From positions 3,286,001 to 3,350,000 of the forward strand of contig NZ_CP060711.1 in the NCBI RefSeq assembly GCF_014395425.1: DNA of 64,000 nucleotides, written 5' to 3'. Of this stretch, positions 9,199-17,409 are shown in pieces. The notes beneath the pieces were generated by a model. That model worked only from the letters and a program-made list of their open reading frames with translations. It ran no database searches and had not been told where the DNA came from. Source of the stretch: Thermomonas brevis. GTDB taxonomy: Bacteria > Pseudomonadota > Gammaproteobacteria > Xanthomonadales > Xanthomonadaceae. Every line of letters starts with the position of its first letter. Within the stretch, counting starts at the first letter, position 1. A program made the position numbers and the translations under genes.

Positions 9199-9873
9199 AT
9201 GAAACCCCAATTCAAGCTTGCGATCCTGGGCGTGTGCCTGGCCGCGTTCACCGCCGGCTGCGCCACCTACACCGGGCAGACCAACGACCCGAACGATCCC
9301 AACCGCACCAAGCGCGGCGCCCTGATCGGCGCGGCCATCGGTGCCGCCGCCGGCCTGCTCAGCGGCGACAGCGCGGTGGAGCGCCGCCAGCATGCGATGG
9401 TGGGCGCGGGCATCGGCGCGCTTGCGGGCGGCGCTGTCGGCGTCTACCAGGACCGGCAGGAAGCCGAGCTCCGCCGCGCCACCGCTGGCACCGGCGTGGA
9501 CGTGAGCCGCGACGGCGACGTCATTAAGCTCAACCTGCCGGACGGCGTGACCTTCGACTTCAACAAGACCGACGTCAAGCCGCAGTTCTACCCGGCGCTG
9601 GGCACCATCGCCAGCACGCTGAAGCAGTACAACCAGACCATCGTCGAGGTCAGCGGCCACACCGACAGCATCGGCACCGACGCGGTCAACCAGCGCATCT
9701 CCGAGCAGCGCGCCAACTCGGTCGCCGGCTACCTGATCGGGCAGGGCGTGCAGCGCGAGCGCTTCGAGATCGTCGGCATGGGCAAGCGCTTCCCCATCGC
9801 CAGCAACGACACCGAATCGGGCCGCGCGCTGAACCGCCGCGTGGAAATCCGCCTGGTGCCGCTGGAGTCGTAA
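9199..9873 (+). CDS. OmpA-family outer-membrane lipoprotein
   Basis: This 224-residue protein has a signal peptide and a lipobox ending in Cys21 (AAFTAGC). A glycine-zipper segment (about 40-85, rich in GAAIGAAAG-type repeats) follows. The C-terminal OmpA/Pal peptidoglycan-binding domain carries VEVSGHTDSIGTDAVNQRIS, GMGKRFPIASN and NRRVEIRL. It is expected to anchor the outer membrane to peptidoglycan, like YiaD-type proteins. It has its own downstream terminator and no obvious operon partners. Confidence 0.92.
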   Translation: MKPQFKLAILGVCLAAFTAGCATYTGQTNDPNDPNRTKRGALIGAAIGAAAGLLSGDSAVERRQHAMVGAGIGALAGGAVGVYQDRQEAELRRATAGTGVDVSRDGDVIKLNLPDGVTFDFNKTDVKPQFYPALGTIASTLKQYNQTIVEVSGHTDSIGTDAVNQRISEQRANSVAGYLIGQGVQRERFEIVGMGKRFPIASNDTESGRALNRRVEIRLVPLES

Positions 9874-9901
9874 GCGGCTTCGCGGATCGCCGATCTGCCG
9901 G

Positions 9902-9932
9902 AACGGGCCGCACGCTGCGGCCCGTTTCCGTT
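9902..9932 (+). terminator. Terminator after the OmpA-like lipoprotein gene
   Basis: An 11-bp perfect stem, AACGGGCCGCA (9902-9912) with TGCGGCCCGTT (9916-9926), is followed by a short T-rich tail (TCCGTTTG). It lies 28 bases after the stop codon. Confidence 0.75.
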
Positions 9933-9963
9933 TGCGGCATCTGAACGGCGGCGACCGCCGCGC

Positions 9964-9991
9964 TTGTGAACGCCGCCGCCGCCCCTATACT
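9964..9991 (+). promoter_or_regulatory. Sigma-70 promoter of ssrA
   Basis: TTGTGA (9964-9969) and TATACT (9986-9991) are spaced by 16 bases. The mature tmRNA 5' end is 30 bases downstream of the -10 box, leaving a short 5' precursor for RNase P processing. Confidence 0.65.
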
Positions 9992-10020
9992 GGCGGGGTC
10001 GGCGACATCGACAACTTCCC

Positions 10021-10374
10021 GGGGGTGCACTGGCTTCGACGGGGGTCGCGAAATCGCACGGCGCATGCCGAGGGGGTAGCTTTCCTCGCTAATCCAGCTG
10101 CAAAACTCATAGTTGCCAACGACGACAACTACGCTCTGGCCGCTTAAGGCCTAGCCCCGAACCCACTTGTGCCTGTGCTCGTGGATGTAGGGTCATCATC
10201 ACGGGATAGGTTCCGGCGGCGACCCGCCAACCGGCTCCGAAACTCAGCGGGTGTGGATGACGGCGTGCTTCGCACGGTGTGTTGCCGGCATCCGAGACCA
10301 AACACCGGGCTAAGCATGTAGTGCCGGGCATGGAGTGCCTTCGGACGGCGGTTCGATTCCGCCCACCTCCACCA
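10021..10374 (+). ncRNA. ssrA: Transfer-messenger RNA (tmRNA)
   Basis: The RNA is about 354 bases. Its 5' end GGGGGTG pairs with 3' CACCTCC just before the encoded ACCA end. The tRNA-like T arm GGTTCGATTCC and the 5' segment GGCTTCGACGGGGGTCGC are diagnostic. The resume codon GCC is at 10115, and the tag reading frame (10115-10147) encodes ANDDNYALAA then TAA. tmRNA with SmpB rescues ribosomes stalled on broken mRNAs and marks the product for proteolysis. No duplicate of its 3' end, which would mark an integrated element, was seen in the window. Confidence 0.97.
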
Positions 10375-10406
10375 ATAACCCGTCCGTTCACGTTCGGACG
10401 ACAGAC

Positions 10407-10455
10407 AAGGGCCTGATTCCGCTGGATTTTCCATGGGGTCAGGCCCTTTTCTTTC
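10407..10455 (+). terminator. Terminator downstream of ssrA
   Basis: A 10-bp perfect stem, AAGGGCCTGA (10407-10416) with TCAGGCCCTT (10439-10448), is followed by TTCTTTCC. A second small hairpin (10381-10400) precedes it. Of the 326-base gene-free stretch 10375-10700, bases 10456-10600 show nothing recognisable. Confidence 0.8.
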
Positions 10456-10614
10456 CGCCATCGTCGCAAGTGATCGTTGCAATCCGGGGGCAGAGTCGGG
10501 GCATTGGCCGGGTTCGGTCAAGTCGTGTCCCCCAGATGCCCCCGGTGCGGCCAAGCTCGGTCGTTCACACGGCAAGAAGGTGACGAATGGCACATTCCAT
10601 CGTATGAGCGGTTG

Positions 10615-10672
10615 CGTAAATACGAAACAGTCGTAACGTTTTATTGATGTTTGCCGTTATTGTAAATACAAT
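10615..10672 (+). promoter_or_regulatory. Promoter and twin palindromic operators of the toxin-antitoxin-like pair
   Basis: TTGATG (10644-10649) and TACAAT (10667-10672) with a 17-base spacer make a near-consensus sigma-70 promoter, 28 bases before the first gene. The -10 region is also the right half of a 14-base palindrome (10659-10672, core GTAAATAC). A second palindrome with the same core lies at 10615-10624, 46 bases upstream. Two identical cores around the promoter suggest autorepression by the antitoxin, which is inferred from architecture. Confidence 0.55.
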
Positions 10673-10700
10673 GGATGTCCGCAGGGTGCAGACGTGAACT

Positions 10701-10997
10701 ATGCATATCGTTTGTTCCGAAAAGACCAAAGCGAAGCTTCAGGCGAAGCACAACGTCTCAATGAAGGATGTTCGTGAGTGCTTCATGAATCGCACTGGCG
10801 AAGTGCTGGAAGACACGTCGGAGGACCATAAATCAGATCCGCCGACGACTTTTTTCGTTGCTCCCAACAATCACGGGCGGCTCTTGAAGGTCTGCTTCAT
10901 CCTGCGTGACGGAACGATCTACCTGCGAACATGCTTCGAGCCAAGTGCAAAGGCGATTGCAACGTATCGCGAGCTTGGCAAACCAATCGATTTTTGA
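10701..10997 (+). CDS. Small putative toxin of a type II toxin-antitoxin-like pair
   Basis: The 98-residue basic protein has conserved-looking features: an N-terminal KAKLQAKHNVSMKDVRECF helix region, an EDHKSDPPTTFFVAP segment and KVCFILRDGTIYLRT beta strands. Proteins of this type are sometimes labelled ADP-ribosyl-(dinitrogen reductase) hydrolase by pipelines, which I do not think is evidence of that activity. Size, fold pattern and a following ribbon-helix-helix-like gene suggest a RelE/BrnT-like toxin. The gene is AT-richer than its neighbours and lies just after ssrA, suggesting horizontal acquisition. Toxicity is inferred only. Confidence 0.6.
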   Translation: MHIVCSEKTKAKLQAKHNVSMKDVRECFMNRTGEVLEDTSEDHKSDPPTTFFVAPNNHGRLLKVCFILRDGTIYLRTCFEPSAKAIATYRELGKPIDF

Positions 10998-11008
10998 CGG
11001 AGAGTCCC

Positions 11009-11365
11009 ATGAATGAGTTGGATGAAAAGATCACCGAGCAGTGGGAAGCCGGTGAGCTGGGGACGAGTGCCGAGAGTGTGCGCGTTGCAAAAGGTGCAAG
11101 TGAAGCTTTGGATCAGGCGGCCAGCATGAAGCTGGTGACCATGCGCCTGCCGATCCCGTTGATTGACGCGCTGAAGGCTATTGCGAGCCATCACGGAATT
11201 GCCTATCAGCCGATGGTGCGTGATCTCCTTGTGCGCTTTGCTGAGTCAGAGTTCAAGGCCATCATGCGTGATCAAGCTGACAGGTTGTCGCGTATGGCGC
11301 AGGAAGATGCCACCGTGCCTGTGCAGTCGTTCATCGACAATGAGCGCGTGGCCGCTTGCGGCTAA
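11009..11365 (+). CDS. Putative antitoxin / ribbon-helix-helix DNA-binding protein
   Basis: The 118-residue protein starts at ATG 11009 after GGAGAG, 11 bases behind the putative toxin stop. Its centre, around KLVTMRLPIPLIDALKAIA and the following helix, looks like a BrnA/CopG-type ribbon-helix-helix: a beta strand and two helices that dimerise and bind palindromic DNA. The acidic N-terminus could be the part that covers the toxin. The toxin-first order is as in brnTA or higBA loci. It would be the natural binder of the twin operators upstream. A terminator follows. Confidence 0.65.
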   Translation: MNELDEKITEQWEAGELGTSAESVRVAKGASEALDQAASMKLVTMRLPIPLIDALKAIASHHGIAYQPMVRDLLVRFAESEFKAIMRDQADRLSRMAQEDATVPVQSFIDNERVAACG

Positions 11366-11390
11366 GAAGAGCAAGATTCTGACGCAACAC

Positions 11391-11416
11391 AAAGGCCGCC
11401 TCCGGGCGGCCTTTCC
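11391..11416 (+). terminator. Terminator of the toxin-antitoxin-like operon
   Basis: A perfect 10-bp stem, AAAGGCCGCC (11391-11400) with GGCGGCCTTT (11405-11414), closes a TCCG tetraloop. The A and T ends of the stem make it potentially bidirectional, so it could also serve the opposing tpsB gene. Confidence 0.8.
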
Positions 11417-11532
11417 ATGTTTGATCGCTCGGATGGCAGCACCGCTACTCATGCGCAAACTGGGGCGGGATGCTTTCAGGATCAGAATGACGTTGGTACG
11501 AGCTGCTTCCGGGATCTGGGGTCTTCTTTCCG

Positions 11533-13185
11533 TCAGAACCGCATCACCGCCTGCGCCCACAGCCTTGGGCTTCGATCCTTGTCGCTGAGCGCATCGCCGG
11601 TGCCGTCCTTCCAGGCGGCGAAGGCTTGCACGCTGTAGGGGCCGCGCATCCACGTCAGGCCTAGGCCGTAGCCGGCCAGGCGGCGGTGGTTGTCGCCCGC
11701 GCCTTTCCAGGTGTCGGTGTTGAGGTGGACGCAGCCTTCGTCGTAGAAGCCGAACGCCTCCAGAGGGCCGGCGATGGCGTGGTGCAGTTCCAGGCTGGCG
11801 ACGTGGCCGCTGTCGCCGCTGGCTTCGCCCTGCGGGTAGGCGCGCACGCCGGAGGAGCCGCCCAGCAGCATCTTTTCGGACGAATCGAGGTTCTTCTCGG
11901 CCCACTGCGCGTTGGCGCTGAACGCCAGCAGCCAGTTGCCGGGCAGGCGCTGCTGGCGCTGGAGGTTGAACGTCCACTTGCCGAAGCCGCCGGCGCTGCG
12001 CGCGGTGAGGCGGTCGATCAGCGCGCTCAACGCATCCATGCCGAGTTCGCCGCGCGTATAGCCCAGGCCGAGGTTGGTGCTGGCGCCGCCGCCGAACGTG
12101 TCGGTGAAATTGCCGTAGAGGCTGAAGGTGGCGTTGCGCAGCGTCTTGCGGCTGCGCAGGCCGGTGGCGTCGATGTCGTCGTGCAGGTGCTTGTCGTCGT
12201 ATTGCAGCGCGGCGTACCAGCTGGCGCGGCGGCCGCGCAGCAGCGGCTGTTGCACGTAGGCGCTGGCGACGGACGCCTGGCCGTGGGCGTCGAGCACGGA
12301 GAACGCCTTGCCCAGTTCGTAGTGCATCGACGAGTACGCCGCGCCCACGCGGGTGGCGAACGGCCCGAACGGCAGCTGATAGCCGAGGCGCGCGTAGCCG
12401 TAGTCGCTGGTGCCGGCCTGCATGCGCAGGCTGAGCTGGTCGCCGAGGCCGGCGGGGTTGTTCCAGTACAGGCTGGCGCCGAGGCGTTCCGCGCCGGCGT
12501 AGCGGTTGCCGAAGTTGTCCAGATCGAGGCTGCCGCTGAAGCGCGCGGCCGGCAGCAGGTCGACGATGAAGTCCGACGTGCCCACGCTTTCGCCGGGCCG
12601 CAAGGTGGATTTAACCTCCACGCCCGGAAGATCGGACAGGCGCAGCAGCGTGTCCTCGAAGCGCCGCTCGTTCACCGCATCGCCCGCGCGCAGGCGATGG
12701 AGCGGGGCGGTGGCGTTGCCGGCCAGGCCGGTCCTGTCGTCCAGCACCACCTCGCCGACGCGGCCTTCCAGCACCGCGATCGTGACCGTGCCGCCGCTGA
12801 TGTCCTGCGGCGGCAGCCATGCGCGCGCCACCAGATAGCCGTGGTCGCGATAGTGGCGGGTGACGCGGGCGGCGAGGGCGTCCAGCGCGTCCAGGGTCAT
12901 GGTGGGCGCGATGCCGTCGGCTACCAGCGCCTGCAGCTCGGCGTCCGCGAAGGCGGTGTTGCCGCTGAAGCGGATGCCGGCCACCGCCACGGTGTCGCTG
13001 CCGCCAGTGGCTGCCGTGTCCGTCTCCTCGATGCGGGTGCGCGGCGCTTCCGTGGTCGGCGCGCGCGGCGGCGCGTTTTCCTGCTGGAGGATCTGGCCGG
13101 CGGTGGGCGCGGTCTGCGCCATCGCCGCCAGCGGCGACAGGCACAGGCCCGCCAGCAGGCAGGTGGTGGTCTTCTTCACGGACAT
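11533..13185 (-). CDS. Two-partner secretion outer-membrane transporter (TpsB, ShlB/FhaC family)
   Basis: The 550-residue protein has a signal peptide (about 1-24, ending AMAQ). A POTRA region follows at about 65-150 (VAGIRFSGNTAFADAEL, YRDHGYLVARAWLP, GTVTIAVLEGRVGEV). The rest is a transmembrane barrel ending QAVMRF with a terminal phenylalanine. Omp85-superfamily TpsB proteins export one large TpsA exoprotein across the outer membrane. Its ATG abuts the stop of tpsA (TAAATG), so exoprotein and transporter are one operon with tight coupling, in the unusual order tpsA then tpsB. If tpsA is really frameshifted, tpsB translation could suffer from polarity. Confidence 0.93.
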   Translation of the reverse strand: MSVKKTTTCLLAGLCLSPLAAMAQTAPTAGQILQQENAPPRAPTTEAPRTRIEETDTAATGGSDTVAVAGIRFSGNTAFADAELQALVADGIAPTMTLDALDALAARVTRHYRDHGYLVARAWLPPQDISGGTVTIAVLEGRVGEVVLDDRTGLAGNATAPLHRLRAGDAVNERRFEDTLLRLSDLPGVEVKSTLRPGESVGTSDFIVDLLPAARFSGSLDLDNFGNRYAGAERLGASLYWNNPAGLGDQLSLRMQAGTSDYGYARLGYQLPFGPFATRVGAAYSSMHYELGKAFSVLDAHGQASVASAYVQQPLLRGRRASWYAALQYDDKHLHDDIDATGLRSRKTLRNATFSLYGNFTDTFGGGASTNLGLGYTRGELGMDALSALIDRLTARSAGGFGKWTFNLQRQQRLPGNWLLAFSANAQWAEKNLDSSEKMLLGGSSGVRAYPQGEASGDSGHVASLELHHAIAGPLEAFGFYDEGCVHLNTDTWKGAGDNHRRLAGYGLGLTWMRGPYSVQAFAAWKDGTGDALSDKDRSPRLWAQAVMRF

Positions 13186-16100
13186 TTATCGGCAGTCTTT
13201 GGTCAGTTGGGCGGGAAGGTTCTGGCCGCATTGCAGGACGGCGATCTCTGGGAAGGCCGACGACGCGTGCGGCGTGCGGCGCGCCTCGTCCTGCGCGGAT
13301 CGCGTGGCGCCGACGTAGCGCGCACCCTCCATGCCGACCGGCGTTCCCAGGATGCTGGCGACGGCGGTGGGCGCGCCGGCAAGGTCGAGCCGGTAGTTGC
13401 CGCTGTCGCCGCCGGACAGGGCGCTGCCTCGCAGCGTCACCGTCTTGTCCTGGCCGATGGCGGCATCGGAGAAGGCCGCGCGCCAGTCCGCCGCCAGCGC
13501 ATCGCCGGCCACCACGCCGTCCAGCGCCAGCGCGTTGCGGCCGATGCTGGCGCCGTCGCTGCCGTCCCAGGGTTTGTCCTCGGCGTCGAAGCTGCCGCTG
13601 ACGGTCAGCACTTTTTGCAGGATGGTGCTGGTGGTGTTGTCGGCATAGGTGATGGTGTAATTGCCGCCACCGTTGCCGTCGTCGAGGGTGACGCCTCCCA
13701 CCGTGACGGTCTTGCCGGTGCCGGCGTTCTTGTCGGTGAAAGCGAAATCGCCGCCGCTGATCGAATCGCTGCCGAACAGCTGCCCGCCAAGGACGATGGC
13801 GTTGCCGGCGGCGTCCAGCGTGGCGTCGTAGGTCTTGGTCACGTCGTCGGTGCCGATGACGAGGCTGGCCTTGTCGATGGTCAGCGTGCCGTCCACGAAG
13901 GTCAGATCGTAATTGCCATCGCTGCCGCTGACGGTGTGCGCATACGTGCCGGCGTTGCGACCGCTGCCGCCGGCTTCGGTCAGGCCGGTCAATACGCTTT
14001 CGTTCTCACCGTTGACCAGGCCGGTGGCGGTGAAACCGGCGACGTTCTGGGTCTGGCCGTTGTAGGTGAAGGTGCCGCTGTTGGCGATGACCGTGGCGCT
14101 GGCCTTGTCGATGGTGCTGGATGTGTTGGCGATGTAGGTGATGTCGTAGTTGCCGCCGCCGTTGCCATCGTCAAGGGTCACGCCGCCCACGGTCACGGTC
14201 TTGCCGGAGCCGGCGTTCTTGTCGGTGAAAGCGAAATCGCCGCCGCTGATCGCGTCGTCGCCGTACAACTGTCCGCCGAGGATGATGGCGTTGCCGGCAG
14301 CATCCAGCGTGCCGTCATAGGTCTTGGTCACATCGTCGGTGCCGATGGTGATGGCGGCCTTGTCGATGGTGAGTGCGCCGTCCACGAAGGTGAGGTCGTA
14401 GTTGTTGTCGCTGCCGTTGACCGTGTGCGCATACGTGCCGGCGTTGCGGCCGCTGCCGCCGGTTTCCTGCACGCTGTCCAGCACGCTGTCGTCCTCGCCG
14501 TTCACCAGCCCGGTGACGGTGTAGCCGGAAATGCCTTGCGTCTGCCCGTTGTAGGTGAAGGTGCCGCTGTTGGCGGTGACCGTGGCGCTGGCCTTGTCGA
14601 TGATGCCCACGTTGCCGCTGATCTGCGTGGGCAGGATGTAGTTGGAGAGGTCGGTGCCGGCGTTGGCAAGGAAATCGGTCAGGCTCAGGTAAACGGTGAC
14701 GGTCTTGCCGCTGCCGGCATTGGCGTTGTCGTATTGGCCGGTGGTCTGGGTGACGGTGGCGCCGTCGCCGCCCACCCAGCCGGTCAGCAGGAAGTTGCCG
14801 GAATCCAGCGTTGCCGTGGTCGTGCCGTCGTAGGTCTTCCGCACTTCGCCGGTCAGGTTGCCGATGATCAGCGTCAGCAGCTTCGGGGAAATGGTCAGGT
14901 TGCCATCGACGTAAACGATGTCGTAATTGCCGCTGCCCAGGCCGCTGGCGCTGATCGTGTAGTTGCCCGCATTCACCGCGCCCTGGCTGCTGCCGCCATA
15001 GACCAGCGCGCCGGACAGTACCGAGCTGTCCTCGCCGTTGACGAACCCGCTGTACTGGACGCCGTTGCCGCCGCTCCACGCGATGCCGTCGTAGGTCTTG
15101 CTGGCATCGTTGGCGGTGACGGTCAGCGCCGCCTTGCCGATAGTCAGCGTGCCGTCCACGAAGGTGAGGTCGTAGTTGTTGTCGCTGCCGCTGACGGTAT
15201 GGGCGTAGCTGCCGGCGTTGCGACCGCTGCCACCGGCTTCGGTAAGGCCAGCCAGCGCGCTTTCGTCCTCGCCGTTGACCAGGCCGGTGGCGGTGAAGCC
15301 GGCGATGTTTTGGGTCTGGCCGTTGTAGGTGAACGTGCCGCTGTTGGCGGTGACCGTGGCGCTGGCCTTGTCGATGGTGCTGGACGTGTTGGCGACGTAG
15401 GTGACGTCGTAGTTGCCGCCGCCGTTGCCGTCGTCAAGGGCTACACCGCCGACGGTCACGGTCTTGCCGGTGCCGGCATTCTTGTCGGTGAAGGCGAAGC
15501 TGCCGCCGCTGAGGCTATCGCTGCCGAACAACTGCCCGCCGAGGACGATGGCATTGCCGGCGGCGTCCAGCGTGCCGTCGTAGGTCTTGGTGACGTCGCT
15601 GGTGCCGACCGTCAGTGCCGCCTTGTCGATGGTGCTGGACGTGTTGGCGACGTAGGTGACGTCGTAGTTGCCGCCACCGTTGCCGTCGTCGAGGGTCACG
15701 CCGCCGACGGTCACGGTCTTGCCGGTGCCGGCATTCTTGTCGGTGAAGGCGAAGCTGCCGCCGCTGAGGCTGTCGCTGCCGAACAGCTGCCCGCCGAGGA
15801 CGATGGCGTTGCCGGCGGCATCCAAGGTGCCGTCATAGGTCTTGGTCACATCGTCGGTGCCGATGACGAGGCTGGCCTTGTCGATGGTCAGCGTGCCGTC
15901 CACGAAGGTGAGGTCGTAGTTGTTGTCGCTGCCGCTGACGGTGTGGGCGTAGCTGCCGGCGTTGCGGCCGCTGCCGCCGGTTTCCAGCACGCTGTCCAGC
16001 ACGTCCTTGTCCTCGCCGTTCACCAGCCCGGTGACGGTGAAGCCGGCGACGTTTTGTGTCTGCCCGTTGTAGGTGAACGTGCCGCTGTTGGCGGTGACCG

Positions 16101-17409
16101 TGGCGCTGGCCTTGCCGATGGTCAGGCTGGTGGTGGGGCTGTAGGTGATCTCGTAGCCGAGCTGGCCGGAATACAGGCCGCCGCTGACGTTCAGCCCGCT
16201 GCCGGTGGTGTAGGTGCCGGCGTTGGCGCTGTTGGTGGCGTAGCTGAGGCTGCCGAGAATCAGGCTGGCGTCCACCGGGATGCTGGTGGTGTAGCTGCCC
16301 ACGGTGCCGCTGGCGATCTGGCCGTCGTAGGTCTTGTTGGCGCCGGACAGGTCGGCGTTGACGGTCACTTGTTGCAGGAAGGCGCGGAGCAGCGGGTAGG
16401 TCTGGCCTTCGTAGAGGAAATAGATGTTGTTTGAATATAAAAGTTGGGAATAGTCGTTGCCAGCAGCATTGGCGGCGGTGACGATGGAATAGCCAACAAG
16501 ACCGCCCTGACCATTATTGAAGCCACTGACGGCGTAAGGCTCGACGGTCATCATCTGCGCCGTGGTCGCGCCAACGGTATGGCCACTGGCCAGATACTGC
16601 GTGCCCGACGGTGCGGTGATAAAGAACGACCCCCATGCGTTGTCGCCTACCGCAAAATCGGTGCCGGTGGTTTCGATGTTCCACACGCCGTTATCGAAGA
16701 TGAATATGTTGGCACTGAGCGCGGTATTGTTGCCGCCGATCAACCCGCCCAGCTTGGCGTTGCTGTCGGTGGCGGTCAGCAGGCCGCTGGCCGAGTAGGA
16801 GTTTGTAACGTGTACCCAACCGCTGCTGCCAATCAGGCCGCCGACATTATCCTGACCCGTCACCGTGCCGCCTTGGGTAAAGACGCTCCATAGCGATGCT
16901 TGCTGGGAGCTGCTGCCGCCGTCCGAGACACGGCCAATCAACCCGCCGACATTTTTAGCGCCCACCACGTTGCCGGTGGCAAAAGCGTTGTGTACTCCCA
17001 CCAAGCCCTGCGTCAAGCCAAACAGGCCGCCTACATCGTTGCCTGTGCCAGTCACATTGCCGCTGGCATAGACATTCAGATAGGAATCTTTGGTGTTGGG
17101 GTCTTGCTGGTTGTTCCAATAAGTGGCAATGCTGCCGTAGCCCACCAGCCCACCCAGCACGGTGCCGCCGCTGACGTCGCCGGTGGCGTAGCTGTTGGCG
17201 ATGCGGGCAAAGTTGCGCCCCACCAGCCCGCCGCCGTAGCCGAAGGTGGCGCTCACGTCGCCGGTGGCATAGGAATTGGAAATCTGCTGGATCTTGTTGG
17301 CGTTGCTGTCAACGGACATTTGCCCGACCAGCCCGCCCACGCGGTTATGGCCGGTGACCGTGGCGCTGGAATGACTGTTGGCGATGGTGCCGCTCATGCC
17401 GCCCACCAA
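13186..17409 (-). CDS. Haemagglutinin-like exoprotein TpsA, C-terminal part (MBG/YDG repeats)
   Basis: This frame lacks its own signal peptide or convincing start and continues the upstream TpsA frame. It begins with further GLUG-type repeats (about residues 1-300). Long tandem Ig-like modules follow: four MBG-type units (core GTFTYNGQTQ) and seven YDG-type units (core KTYDG). The end is a short cysteine-containing tail (VLQCGQNLPAQLTKDC). MBG/YDG modules are elongated stalks in bacterial adhesins. The two C-terminal cysteines could form a disulfide that retains the protein at TpsB, as in some anchored TpsA proteins; this is inference. Confidence 0.8.
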   Translation of the reverse strand: MVGGMSGTIANSHSSATVTGHNRVGGLVGQMSVDSNANKIQQISNSYATGDVSATFGYGGGLVGRNFARIANSYATGDVSGGTVLGGLVGYGSIATYWNNQQDPNTKDSYLNVYASGNVTGTGNDVGGLFGLTQGLVGVHNAFATGNVVGAKNVGGLIGRVSDGGSSSQQASLWSVFTQGGTVTGQDNVGGLIGSSGWVHVTNSYSASGLLTATDSNAKLGGLIGGNNTALSANIFIFDNGVWNIETTGTDFAVGDNAWGSFFITAPSGTQYLASGHTVGATTAQMMTVEPYAVSGFNNGQGGLVGYSIVTAANAAGNDYSQLLYSNNIYFLYEGQTYPLLRAFLQQVTVNADLSGANKTYDGQIASGTVGSYTTSIPVDASLILGSLSYATNSANAGTYTTGSGLNVSGGLYSGQLGYEITYSPTTSLTIGKASATVTANSGTFTYNGQTQNVAGFTVTGLVNGEDKDVLDSVLETGGSGRNAGSYAHTVSGSDNNYDLTFVDGTLTIDKASLVIGTDDVTKTYDGTLDAAGNAIVLGGQLFGSDSLSGGSFAFTDKNAGTGKTVTVGGVTLDDGNGGGNYDVTYVANTSSTIDKAALTVGTSDVTKTYDGTLDAAGNAIVLGGQLFGSDSLSGGSFAFTDKNAGTGKTVTVGGVALDDGNGGGNYDVTYVANTSSTIDKASATVTANSGTFTYNGQTQNIAGFTATGLVNGEDESALAGLTEAGGSGRNAGSYAHTVSGSDNNYDLTFVDGTLTIGKAALTVTANDASKTYDGIAWSGGNGVQYSGFVNGEDSSVLSGALVYGGSSQGAVNAGNYTISASGLGSGNYDIVYVDGNLTISPKLLTLIIGNLTGEVRKTYDGTTTATLDSGNFLLTGWVGGDGATVTQTTGQYDNANAGSGKTVTVYLSLTDFLANAGTDLSNYILPTQISGNVGIIDKASATVTANSGTFTYNGQTQGISGYTVTGLVNGEDDSVLDSVQETGGSGRNAGTYAHTVNGSDNNYDLTFVDGALTIDKAAITIGTDDVTKTYDGTLDAAGNAIILGGQLYGDDAISGGDFAFTDKNAGSGKTVTVGGVTLDDGNGGGNYDITYIANTSSTIDKASATVIANSGTFTYNGQTQNVAGFTATGLVNGENESVLTGLTEAGGSGRNAGTYAHTVSGSDGNYDLTFVDGTLTIDKASLVIGTDDVTKTYDATLDAAGNAIVLGGQLFGSDSISGGDFAFTDKNAGTGKTVTVGGVTLDDGNGGGNYTITYADNTTSTILQKVLTVSGSFDAEDKPWDGSDGASIGRNALALDGVVAGDALAADWRAAFSDAAIGQDKTVTLRGSALSGGDSGNYRLDLAGAPTAVASILGTPVGMEGARYVGATRSAQDEARRTPHASSAFPEIAVLQCGQNLPAQLTKDCR
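13620..16130 (-). repeat. Coding tandem repeats of MBG/YDG modules in tpsA
   Basis: The DNA repeats at near-identity over units of roughly 210-250 bases that alternate an MBG-type module and a YDG-type module. Successive copies differ by a few substitutions. Such arrays change copy number by recombination and are hard to assemble from short reads. Confidence 0.85.

Noticed and set aside
10144..10593. A minus-strand ORF overlapping the 3' part of ssrA, considered as an integrase remnant
   Set aside because: It runs through the tmRNA tRNA-like domain and shows no tyrosine-recombinase motifs.
10352..13000. A second copy of the ssrA 3' end that would mark an integrated island
   Set aside because: No repeat of the terminal tRNA-like segment was seen downstream in the window, so island boundaries cannot be claimed.
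13620..16130. Regular repeats considered as a CRISPR array
   Set aside because: The repeats are 200-250 bases, in frame and coding for adhesin modules, with no short direct repeats and unique spacers and no cas genes.
11686..16434. A 1,582-codon plus-strand open frame antisense to tpsB and tpsA
   Set aside because: It is antisense to well-supported genes, its composition mirrors the repeats (Val/Ala/Gly-rich), it has no recognisable domain, and it arises from high GC at third positions.
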